Positions 1 to 5,677 of a DNA stretch of 5,677 bases are shown here, piece after piece. The stretch comes from DATGUP01 sp035301265 (GTDB lineage: Bacteria; Bacillota; Bacilli; Bacillales; Amphibacillaceae): assembly GCA_035301265.1 (NCBI GenBank), contig DATGUP010000017.1, positions 1 to 5,677 on the forward strand, in the 5' to 3' direction. Position numbers and translations under genes: made by a program. The notes below the pieces were generated by a model. It did no database searches. It worked only from the letters and a program-made list of their open reading frames with translations, and was not told where the DNA came from. Within the stretch, counting starts at the first letter, position 1. Each line of letters opens with the position of its first letter.

Positions 1-1
1 T

Positions 2-115
2 TACAAAGACTATAAAAAAATTGCTGACCTTTCAGAGGACTTGGGTGACGTTATGACAGGCATTGAAACGGGTAAGTTATCAGAGGATGAACGAATGCAG
101 GATCGCAGTGAGTAG
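2..115 (+). CDS. C-terminal fragment of an unrecognised protein (cut by window edge)
   Basis: This frame is open from the left edge for 37 codons to a TAG at 113-115. The residues are strongly charged, with many Asp, Glu and Lys and an end rich in acidic and basic residues (GKLSEDERMQDRSE), which looks like a soluble, cytoplasmic C-terminal tail. There is no start codon context to judge because the 5' part lies outside the window. The composition and clean ending make a genuine gene end more likely than a chance frame, but I do not recognise the family. No obvious hairpin plus T-run terminator follows the stop. Confidence 0.5.
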   Translation, partial: YKDYKKIADLSEDLGDVMTGIETGKLSEDERMQDRSE

Positions 116-134
116 AATAACCTAATGCAATGAA

Positions 135-527
135 CTAACGGGTTGGTGTGGCAAGAGCATACTGCTTTTGATGGTTGAAGAAAATATTGGTTATGCCATA
201 TGTCTTGATAAGCTCGTCAACACTTCGAGAAATAGTCAACTATGCTTTAGACGCTTGGGCCCGCACATGGAGCAGAGTTATACATGATTTGGAAAAAGCA
301 TCAAGTATTCTCAAGGGCAGCGGCTGCATTTTTGCAGTACTTTCGAGAGGACATTCGAGCGGTTCAAGGTTAAGTAAGGGACAGGCATCCATCATCAATC
401 AAACAGGGTGAGCAAATGCGCCGCTTCCATTTGAGAAGATAAGCGATGAAAAGACGATTGTAACGAGATAAGCAACAGTGCGCGTGTAGTGGATTTTTGG
501 GGGCGCGGTTTTCGCTATGGTTTGCAT
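135..527 (-). pseudogene. possible decayed secreted protein (signal peptide plus weak LysM-like end)
   Basis: On the minus strand, one frame runs from an ATG at 527 to a TAG at 135-137 and is interrupted by two in-frame stops (399-401 and 240-242). The first 42 codons read like a Sec signal peptide: basic residues (K, K, R) near the N-terminus, a hydrophobic core (VAYLVTIVFSSLIF) and an Ala-x-Ala site (GAFAHPV). About 100 codons later, after the second stop, comes LTISRSVDELIKTYGITN, which resembles the second half of a LysM wall-binding domain. The 52 codons between show no recognisable domain. It lies 9 bp downstream of the membrane-protein gene on the same strand, with no good ribosome binding site. 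The signal peptide is fairly convincing by eye, but the LysM match is weak and the whole could be chance. A 78-codon plus-strand frame at 175-411 overlaps it antisense and has no better support. Confidence 0.28.
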
Positions 528-535
528 GACTTGCC

Positions 536-1150
536 TTAATAATTAGCGACTTGATTTTTCAAAAATCTTTCACAATAACCAAGCGTGACTTGAATGATTG
601 GTCCGAGTGCAAAGGCCATGATGACGGTGCCAATGCCGATCGGTCCGCCTAGAAGGAATCCTGCAATCGCAACGACAACCTCCATAACGGTGCGAGCAGT
701 GGTAATGCTGCAGTTTAGTTTTTTTACAGCAAGCATCATTAAACTATCCCGCGGCCCCTCTCCTAAATCAGCGGAAATATAAATGCCACAACCGATTGCA
801 ATAAGAAGAACGCCAAGAACAAAAGCTATAAATTGCATGGAAAACGTATTCGGGTCCGGAATGATCCAATTAAAAAAGTCGATAAATAAACCGACAAACG
901 TCATATTGGCAAACGTACCTATTTTGGGTAATTCACGTAAGCCAATCGAAGAAATCGTAATGATGATGATGCCTAAAATAATCGACCATAGTCCAATGGA
1001 TAATCCAATTTGTTTAAACAGGCCTATATGCAATACATCCCAAGAACCAACGCCGAACCGCTGCCCTTTAACGGTTAGGGCAATCCCAAGTCCGAGGACC
1101 ATGAGCCCGATAAAAAAGACAAACCATCGTACGATGAGTTCTTTTTTCAT
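536..1150 (-). CDS. YczE/YyaS/YitT-family integral membrane protein
   Basis: The 204-residue protein is strongly hydrophobic with about five membrane segments. Residue numbers here count from the GTG two codons upstream: ~10-30, 50-72, 80-100, 107-128 and 155-192. Two similar Gly-rich motifs, FGVGSWDVLH (34-43) and DLGEGPRDSL (130-139), show the internal duplication typical of the YczE/YyaS/YitT group. Length matches the family (about 200-215 residues). I chose the ATG at 1150 because an AGAAGGG Shine-Dalgarno (1156-1162) sits 5 bases upstream of it; the GTG at 1156 overlaps that site. The gene follows a broken lysR on the same strand but has its own predicted promoter, so it probably outlived that gene's decay. 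The frame shows no lesion. The biochemical role of the family is poorly defined (membrane-located, transport or export suspected), so no substrate is proposed. Confidence 0.88.
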   Translation of the reverse strand: MKKELIVRWFVFFIGLMVLGLGIALTVKGQRFGVGSWDVLHIGLFKQIGLSIGLWSIILGIIIITISSIGLRELPKIGTFANMTFVGLFIDFFNWIIPDPNTFSMQFIAFVLGVLLIAIGCGIYISADLGEGPRDSLMMLAVKKLNCSITTARTVMEVVVAIAGFLLGGPIGIGTVIMAFALGPIIQVTLGYCERFLKNQVANY

Positions 1151-1190
1151 TGACACCCTTCTCTCTGTTAATCATACAACCAACTAATCT

Positions 1191-1219
1191 AGTATAACAA
1201 AGGTGGGTGTGCAAGTCAC
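1191..1219 (-). promoter_or_regulatory. predicted sigma-A promoter for the YczE-like gene
   Basis: Read on the minus strand, a -35-like GTGACT (1214-1219) and a -10 TATACT (1191-1196) are separated by exactly 17 bases. The -10 matches the consensus at 5 of 6 positions and the -35 at 4 of 6. Transcription would start near 1184 and give a leader of about 34 bases before the ATG at 1150, which leaves room for the SD at 1156-1162. It lies between the stop of the broken lysR and the membrane-protein gene. The call rests on sequence pattern only. Confidence 0.5.
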
Positions 1220-1245
1220 TTCTTACATTTTGCCATCATGATTTG

Positions 1246-1999
1246 TCATTTATCGTTAAAAAAGTTCTTCACAATCGTTATAAAACGCGTGACCATCGGA
1301 GGTAAATACCTGTTTTGAACATAGGCTAAATATACTGTACGTGAAATATTGACGTCTCGAACGTGTTTAACATGGTACGCATGTTTATGGCTGTATTTGA
1401 TGTAGTTTTCTGGCACAACGGTGACTCCAAGCCCGTCCTCAACTAAACTACAAGCCGTTTCAAAACGTTCAATCTCAAATTGAATGCGAGGTGTCATCTT
1501 CGCTTGTTTGAAAGCCTTCGCGTGTTTGGAAGCCTTTTTTGGAAATAATAAAATGCTCATGTTTTAATTGGTTGATTGTGACGTATGGTTCGTTTTTCAG
1601 CCGATGTTGTGGTGGAAGTAGGGCAACGAGTTTTTCATCATAAATCGGGATAGTTTGCATATCTTTATTGTTGATGTATTGGTTGGTAATGGCAAGATGG
1701 ACATGAAAATGGGTCAAAGCTTTTTCTACATCTTGTAAACTTAATACTTCTAATAAACGAATATGTACATCGGAGAATTCCGCTTTAAATGTTGCTAAAA
1801 CTTTTGGCATCCAAAATTCGGCGGATTCGATTAATCCGATGGATAGCTCCGGCGGACCTTGCTGTTGCAATCGTTTCATCTCGCTTTCTACATGTTGGAA
1901 ATGAGCGATCAATTTTTTCGCTTCTTTGTATAAAAGGCGTCCTTCCTCGGTTAGCTGTAAATGACGCGTCGTACGATCTAACAGTCTGTTTTTAACAAA
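1246..1999 (-). pseudogene. LysR-type transcriptional regulator, 5'-truncated and frameshifted
   Basis: Two overlapping minus-strand frames together make a LysR regulator without its start. The first continues upstream from 1912 to about 1985-2000 and contains RLLDRTTRHLQLTEEG, matching the end of the LysR winged HTH (LFxRTTRxxxLTxxG), then the linker helix and the first half of the effector-binding domain. Near 1519 it must shift to the frame ending at the TGA at 1246-1248. That frame holds the second half, including CSLVEDGLGVTVVPENYI, a characteristic LysR stretch. Some 248 codons remain of about 295; the first ~45, with the recognition helix, are absent. Beyond ~2003 the frame reads antisense through hutH and stops at 2021-2023. 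Without a DNA-binding helix or a start the product cannot work as a regulator. LysR genes commonly sit divergent to the gene they control, so hutH was the likely target (inference). Confidence 0.88.
1501..1536. repeat. 18-bp imperfect tandem repeat inside broken lysR
   Basis: CGCTTGTTTGAAAGCCTT (1501-1518) is followed directly by CGCGTGTTTGGAAGCCTT (1519-1536), identical at 16 of 18 positions. The repeat coincides with the place where the lysR homology changes frame: on the minus strand the first-read unit fits the upstream frame (KKGFQTRE) and the second fits the downstream frame (KAFKQAK). A duplication or slippage here plausibly accompanied the frameshift. Confidence 0.75.
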
Positions 2000-2971
2000 A
2001 AAGGAATAGGGCCGATCACGTTACAAGCAAAGGAAGGGTTAGCTCTTATTAACGGGACACAAGCGATGGTGGCGATGGGGATTGTCAATTACTTTGAAGC
2101 TGAGCGGCTTTCCTATGATAGTGAATGGATTGCTGCGCTGACGATAGAAGGGTTGGAAGGAATTATTGATGCGTTTCATCCCGCCATACATCGGGCAAGA
2201 GGTTATTCGCAACAAATGGCTGTTGCAAGTCGTATGAGGGGGTGGTTAGAAGGCAGTCAACTGATTACTAGGCAAGGCGAAAAGCGTGTTCAAGACGCCT
2301 ATTCCATCCGTTGTATTCCGCAAGTTCATGGGGCTACGTGGCAGGCGCTTGATTATGTAAAACAGACGTTGGAAATAGAAGCAAATACAGCCACGGATAA
2401 TCCGCTTATTTTTGATCGTGGTGCAACCGTTGTTTCTGGTGGTAATTTTCATGGTCAACCCGTTGCCTTGGCCATGGATTTTTTAAAAATTGCTATTGCT
2501 GAGCTGGCTAGTATTTCAGAGCGTCGCATCGAACGGTTAGTCAATCCACAACTGAATGATTTACCGCCATTTTTAAGTTCCAAGCCGGGATTACAATCAG
2601 GTGCGATGATTATGCAATATACCGCCGCCTCACTCGTTTCAGAAAATAAAACGTTAGCTCATCCTGCTAGCGTCGATTCGATTCCGTCTTCCGCTAACCA
2701 AGAAGATCATGTCAGTATGGGAACAATTGCTGCCAGACACGCCGGATCAATTAACCAAAATACAAGGCGAGTCCTTGCGATCGAATGTATTTGTGCGTTA
2801 CAAGCCGCTGATTATCAAGGCGTTGGGAAAATGTCACCGAAATTACAAGCTAAATGGCGCGAACTTCGCCGAATCGTACCACGTATAACAAAAGATCGAG
2901 TTTTTTCTAAAGATATTGAATGTGTTAACCGATATTTACACCCATTCTTTAATCACGAATCCCAACGATAA
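2000..2971 (+). pseudogene. hutH: histidine ammonia-lyase, N-terminally truncated
   Basis: The intact enzyme converts L-histidine to urocanate and ammonia, the first step of histidine breakdown in the cytoplasm. About 322 codons match the HutH C-terminal two-thirds from GIGPITLQAKEGLALINGTQ (2003 onward) to a TAA at 2969-2971. Pocket residues known from Pseudomonas HAL are kept: Asn of LINGTQ (N195), Gln-Tyr-Arg of QDAYSIRC (Q277, Y280, R283), Phe of GGNFHG (F329) and Glu of NQEDHVS (E414). The first ~178 residues are gone, including Tyr53 and the Ala-Ser-Gly triplet (~142-144) that forms the MIO electrophile, so activity is not expected. The frame is closed upstream by TAA at 1979-1981; the first ATG is at 2066 with no SD. 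No further stops or shifts occur, so truncation may be recent. The 5' end abuts truncated lysR; hutU, hutI and hutG are absent. Confidence 0.93.
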
Positions 2972-3300
2972 AAGAAGACCGGCAATTATGATCAAATGAA
3001 TATGGAAAGATTTGTTCTCATACCGCTTGCGAAAAGCACGCCAATCGCCCGATACCGCCAGCATAAAATCCTAGTGATAGACCGTTTCGTCGCCCGAATC
3101 GCTGCGATAATCGCCCGATTAAATATGCCCCGATAAGACCGATCCTAATGTGTATAATGCAGCGGGTAAGCCGGCAAAACGCTCCGTTCCAAGCATATCC
3201 TCAGACTGACAGTAATACTTGCTGCCAGTCCTGTTCCTCCGTGAATTTGTGCGATAACGATCGTTTTTAATGTCCTTTTATATAATTTTCCTATGCTTTT
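2972..3300 (-). pseudogene. major facilitator superfamily transporter, N-terminal remnant with several frameshifts
   Basis: Joining pieces from three minus-strand frames reconstructs the start of an MFS permease. In order they are IVIAQIHGGTGLAASITVSL (3202-3261), DMLGTERFAGLPAALYTLGS (3140-3199), AYLIGRLSQRFGRR (3087-3128) running into NGLSLGFYAGGIG (3048-3086), and AIGVLFASGM (3019-3048). A further hydrophobic stretch, LIIIAGLLLSLGF, follows toward 2960. GRLSQRFGRR fits MFS motif A between helices 2 and 3. Frame changes lie near 3200, 3126, 3048 and 3020, and helices ~1-4 are present; the remaining two-thirds of a ~400-residue protein is missing. The remnant runs convergently into hutH, and its last hydrophobic segment overlaps the hutH 3' end antisense. 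Position beside hutH suggests an amino-acid transporter, but the substrate cannot be read from sequence. It is clearly non-functional. Confidence 0.75.
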
Positions 3301-4041
3301 TCGAAGGGGTATATTGTTATATGTCTACATATTTCCCCCTTATTGATTCATGAGTAAGGTATATATTTTTATACCAATCGAGGTATGTTGTAAATGCCTT
3401 TTTAATGGGTTACAAAAAATGTGCTTACACTGATTGTTTATACATTTCGTTTTCCCTTAAAAAAACGATGAATATGAAAAATTCCTTTCGCGTTAACAGC
3501 TAATGTGTGCATCCGAGGTAGATGAAACATATGAATCTGTCGCAATTGAGCCAATGACTATTGTACGGGATGTGATGCATAATATTATTGCATTTCGATT
3601 ATAACATCTAAGAGCGATTCCAAATGTTTATAAGCAAGAAACAAACCATTGCCTATGGCATAACAGTCATCTTTGCAAAAATGAACGAGTCGAAGGCGGG
3701 AAAGAGAAAAGATCAGGGAAAATATAATCAGTTTAGTTCACGCTAGCATACGTTTTGTCTATTTGATATACTTCATGTCTGCATACCACTGTTTCAATGT
3801 TTGTTTGTCAGATGAAACGTGTATATGGGCAGTGATTTTTTCCGTCATGACTAGAGATAACTGACTGAAAACATTTATGTGTGTATAAAGGTTTGGTGCC
3901 GGAAACATGGTTAGATCCATAAGAGGGGGGTATAAAACCAACAGACTACTCCAGGTGCGCGTAAAAAAGACAGGTTTTCTTGGATATAAGGTTTTTCTTC
4001 ATTTCCCCTTGGCTCGGTATATGAAATTACAATTCACATAT
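3301..4041. other. AT-rich gene-poor region with short remnants only
   Basis: About 740 bases hold no convincing gene. The left part (3301-3480) is very AT-rich and contains GGTATA-TATTTT-TATACC (3358-3375), a 6-bp inverted repeat without a terminator-like T-run. A plus-strand frame at 3503-3604 encodes 33 residues (it includes YESVAIEPMTIVRD) without an SD. It reads like a protein scrap, and EPMT faintly recalls aldose 1-epimerase C-termini, but this is too short to call. A minus-strand frame at 3759-3941 is treated separately. No clear promoter for the downstream methyltransferase is visible. The stretch looks like degraded DNA left by deletions. Confidence 0.5.
3759..3848 (-). pseudogene. 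possible TnpB (IS200/IS605-type) N-terminal remnant
   Basis: The minus-strand frame from the ATG at 3848 gives 29 residues beginning MTEKITAHIHVSSDKQTL and ending at a TAG at 3759-3761. The opening resembles, by memory of the family, the N-terminus of some Firmicute TnpB/IS1341-type proteins. The resemblance covers only about 15-18 residues, and the downstream conserved parts (RuvC motifs, zinc finger) are absent. The frame extends upstream to 3941 without looking coding. If real, this is a small scar of a mobile element; it may equally be chance. Confidence 0.22.
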
Positions 4042-4049
4042 AGGGGAGG
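4042..4049 (+). promoter_or_regulatory. strong Shine-Dalgarno that fixes the TTG start of the methyltransferase
   Basis: AGGGGAGG lies 8 bases before the TTG at 4058, a near-perfect anti-SD match at normal spacing. No ATG or GTG in this frame lies nearby with comparable support, so this site decides the start codon. Confidence 0.82.
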
Positions 4050-4057
4050 GTTTTCCG

Positions 4058-5440
4058 TTGAGCATAAAAGGTGAGAAATTGACAGTAAGCATTGACCGAT
4101 TAGATGATAGAGGTTCTGGGCAGGCCGTTGTTTCTCGAGAAAATAAAAAAGGAAAAAAGCGTCAATTTCAATTAACGATTCCTTATACACTTCCTGGTGA
4201 AACAGTTCGGGCAAAGGTTGAGTATCCACGTAAGAGACGTTGGATCAGCCGAGTGGATGAAGTAATTGCTAAACATCCCGATCGAATTGAACCACGATGT
4301 CCTCATTTTGAACGGTGTGGCGGTTGTACTTGGCAGCATTTGCGTTATGAAGGACAATTACGCGAAAAAACAAACCGTGTAAAAGCTTTACTAAAAGAAC
4401 AAGGATTCGATCCCCGCATAGTTGAGAAGACGATCGGCATGGATGAACCGTGGTATTATCGTAACAAAGTGGAATTAACATTTGCAGAAGACGGGTCACT
4501 CGGTTTTCATGAACAAGGTCATTTTCAAAAAATCGTTCCCATCAAAACGTGTTTTATCATGTCACCTGATATGAGAGAAGTTGTTTTAGAAGTAGCTAGA
4601 TGGGTGAAAGAAAATCGTTTACCAGGATATAATAAAGTAACTCATGAAGGGCTTTTACGTCATGTGATGGTTCGCCAGTCTTTTGCTACCGGTGAATTAA
4701 TGTTGGCGATTTTTGCTACAGAAGGACCGAAAGCGATAAAGGGGCTCAATGACTTAATCCGCCGTATCAAATTGCAATTTTCTCAAGTGAAAAGTTTTTT
4801 ATGGATGGAAAATCGGGATTGGGCGGACCGGACACAAGCTGAGACTATTCATTTGTTAGCGGGACGGGATTTTATTTATGATGAACTTGCCGGCTACCGT
4901 TACCGTTTATGGTTCGATACGTTTTTTCAAACGAATCCGACTCAAGCTGAAAAACTGGTAGAACTTGCTCTCGAAATGGCCAATCCCCGATCAACTGAAA
5001 AAATGATTGATCTCTTTTGTGGTGTTGGCACGTTTTCTTTGCCATTTGCCAATCGTGTCAAAGGCCTGGCAGGGATTGAAATTGTTGAATCGTCCATTGA
5101 ATCAGCGAAGCGAAATGCACATGACAATGGAATTACCAACACTTACTTTTTGGCAAAAGATGCTCGGCATGGTATGGATGAGGTGTTACGTTCGTTTGGT
5201 CGACCTGATTTGTTACTCCTTGATCCACCGCGGTCAGGAGCAGGAGGGAAAGTGATGCGGCGAATTGGACGCACACAAGCAAGCCGGCTTATTTATGTAT
5301 CATGCAACCCTGCTTCGTTTGCACAAGATATAAAAGAACTGGAGCCTTTTGGTTATAAGCTGAAGACTGTACAACCAGTCGATATGTTTCCCCAGACGTT
5401 TCATATAGAGCTCGTTGCGCGTTTAGAGAAAGATTTGTGA
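4058..5440 (+). CDS. rlmD: 23S rRNA (uracil-C5)-methyltransferase, RumA/RlmD family
   Basis: The 460-residue protein transfers a methyl group from S-adenosylmethionine to C5 of a uridine, most likely U1939 (and/or U747) of 23S rRNA. Residues 1-65 form a TRAM RNA-binding domain. Cys81, Cys87 and Cys90 (RCPHFERCGGC) with Cys165 (KTCF) match the C-x5-C-x2-C...C ligands of the family's [4Fe-4S] cluster. The C-terminal half is the Rossmann methyltransferase: FFQTNPTQAEKL (289-300), SAM-binding DLFCGVGTFSLP (318-329), LLLLDPPRSG (385-394), catalytic Cys416 in YVSCNP and the general base Glu451 in FHIELVA. Length fits the family (~430-470). The start is TTG with a strong SD; the ORF is undamaged. 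Bacillus carries two paralogues (RlmCD/YefA and YfjO); this one differs clearly from my recollection of YefA, so position specificity, and the symbol, are uncertain. It is monocistronic here, with repeats immediately downstream and no clear terminator. Confidence 0.93.
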   Translation: MSIKGEKLTVSIDRLDDRGSGQAVVSRENKKGKKRQFQLTIPYTLPGETVRAKVEYPRKRRWISRVDEVIAKHPDRIEPRCPHFERCGGCTWQHLRYEGQLREKTNRVKALLKEQGFDPRIVEKTIGMDEPWYYRNKVELTFAEDGSLGFHEQGHFQKIVPIKTCFIMSPDMREVVLEVARWVKENRLPGYNKVTHEGLLRHVMVRQSFATGELMLAIFATEGPKAIKGLNDLIRRIKLQFSQVKSFLWMENRDWADRTQAETIHLLAGRDFIYDELAGYRYRLWFDTFFQTNPTQAEKLVELALEMANPRSTEKMIDLFCGVGTFSLPFANRVKGLAGIEIVESSIESAKRNAHDNGITNTYFLAKDARHGMDEVLRSFGRPDLLLLDPPRSGAGGKVMRRIGRTQASRLIYVSCNPASFAQDIKELEPFGYKLKTVQPVDMFPQTFHIELVARLEKDL

Positions 5441-5442
5441 AT

Positions 5443-5653
5443 TTAAAATATAAATTTGTCCGTTAAAATAAACATTTGTCTCCTTTGCCCCTGATCTTTC
5501 CCCTAATTTTTATAATAAAGATTTGTCTTAAACCAGAAAAGGACTTACAAAGCCCAGAAATAACGTGAAATTGGTTGTGAAAAGCGTGGAAAACGTGCAA
5601 AATTGACAACGGATTTGGCAAAATTGAGGTTTCGAGACAAAACTTTATTTTAA
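5443..5653. repeat. cluster of four 18-bp repeats, three direct and one inverted (transposon-end or MITE-like)
   Basis: Three direct copies are TTAAAATATAAATTTGTC (5443-5460), TTAAAATAAACATTTGTC (5463-5480) and TTATAATAAAGATTTGTC (5510-5527). A fourth, on the opposite strand at 5636-5653, reads TTAAAATAAAGTTTTGTC. Each differs from the second copy at only two positions. The first two have a 20-bp period. The outermost copies face each other as terminal inverted repeats around about 210 bp with no ORF. Multiple short end-repeats are known for IS21-family, Tn7-like and Tn552-like elements, whose transposases bind several sites per end. A non-autonomous MITE or a solo end is therefore plausible. 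No target duplication is visible, and no transposase lies within the window. Confidence 0.6.
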
Positions 5654-5677
5654 TAGCGAGCGGTGGAATGCGGTGTT

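Noticed and set aside
175..411. 78-codon plus-strand ORF with TTG start
   Set aside because: No SD, no recognisable motif and unlikely composition; it overlaps antisense a frame with a better signal-peptide pattern.
1150..1156. GTG at 1156 as start of the YczE-like gene
   Set aside because: It overlaps the Shine-Dalgarno AGAAGGG (1156-1162); the ATG at 1150 has correct spacing.
783..1187. 134-codon plus-strand ORF (and 594-782) opposite the membrane-protein gene
   Set aside because: These are antisense shadows of a well-supported gene; they lack an SD and their Pro/Ile/Met-rich composition mirrors the hydrophobic codons on the other strand.
1789..1995. 68-codon plus-strand ORF across lysR
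   Set aside because: Antisense shadow of the LysR remnant with no independent support.
2246..2458. 70-codon minus-strand ORF within hutH
   Set aside because: Antisense shadow of the strongly matching HutH frame.
3358..3375. Inverted repeat GGTATA-TATTTT-TATACC as terminator or operator
   Set aside because: The 6-bp AT-rich stem is weak, has no T-run, and is not placed at a gene start that is still intact.
3999..5255. Several 61-82 codon ORFs overlapping the methyltransferase on both strands
   Set aside because: All lie over a well-supported 460-codon gene in other frames and lack SD sites or motifs.
3707..5499. AAAGATCAGGG at 3707-3717 matching the reverse complement near 5489-5499
   Set aside because: Eleven-base matches are expected several times by chance in a window this size, and the flanks do not extend the similarity.
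5603..5631. TTGACA at 5603-5608 as a promoter -35
   Set aside because: At 17-18 bp spacing the bases are GAGGTT/AGGTTT, which do not resemble a -10 box.

Overview
The window looks like chromosomal DNA of a Bacillaceae-type Firmicute. The evidence is strong AG-rich Shine-Dalgarno sites, TTG/ATG starts, moderate-to-low GC, a YczE/YyaS/YitT-family membrane protein, a HutH of the Bacillus type and a TRAM-domain RumA/RlmD-type methyltransferase. No species can be named from the sequence alone.

Only two genes look complete. They are the minus-strand YczE-like membrane protein (536-1150) and the plus-strand 23S rRNA uracil-5-methyltransferase (4058-5440, TTG start with a strong SD). A third reading frame (2-115) is the tail of an unrecognised gene that enters from the left edge.

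The centre (about 1246-3300) is a decaying locus. A LysR-type regulator (minus) and a histidine ammonia-lyase hutH (plus) meet head to head near position 1990-2003. Each has lost its 5' end: the regulator lacks its DNA-binding helix-turn-helix, and the lyase lacks its first ~178 residues, including the MIO cofactor tripeptide. The simplest reading is that one deletion removed a divergent promoter region together with both gene starts. The regulator also has a frameshift at an 18-bp imperfect tandem repeat. Running convergently into the hutH 3' end is the heavily frameshifted N-terminal third of a major facilitator transporter on the minus strand. A LysR regulator, a histidine lyase and a transporter together suggest a former histidine (or related amino acid) uptake and breakdown module. 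That grouping is inference.

Region by region: 1-115, C-terminus of an unknown CDS. 116-535, no intact gene, but a minus-strand frame with a signal-peptide-like start, a weak LysM-like end and two in-frame stops. 536-1245, the YczE-like gene with its own predicted promoter. 1246-3300, the degraded lysR/hutH/MFS locus. 3300-4057, AT-rich and gene-poor, with at most short remnants (one faintly TnpB-like). 4058-5440, the methyltransferase. 5441-5677, non-coding, with four copies of an 18-bp motif (three direct, one inverted) that resemble the multi-repeat ends of a transposable element or a MITE-like element.

I see no CRISPR array, no tRNA or rRNA gene and no complete transposase. I cannot support a new multi-gene biological system here. 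The most interesting signals are the reciprocal truncation of lysR/hutH and the repeat cluster directly after the methyltransferase gene.
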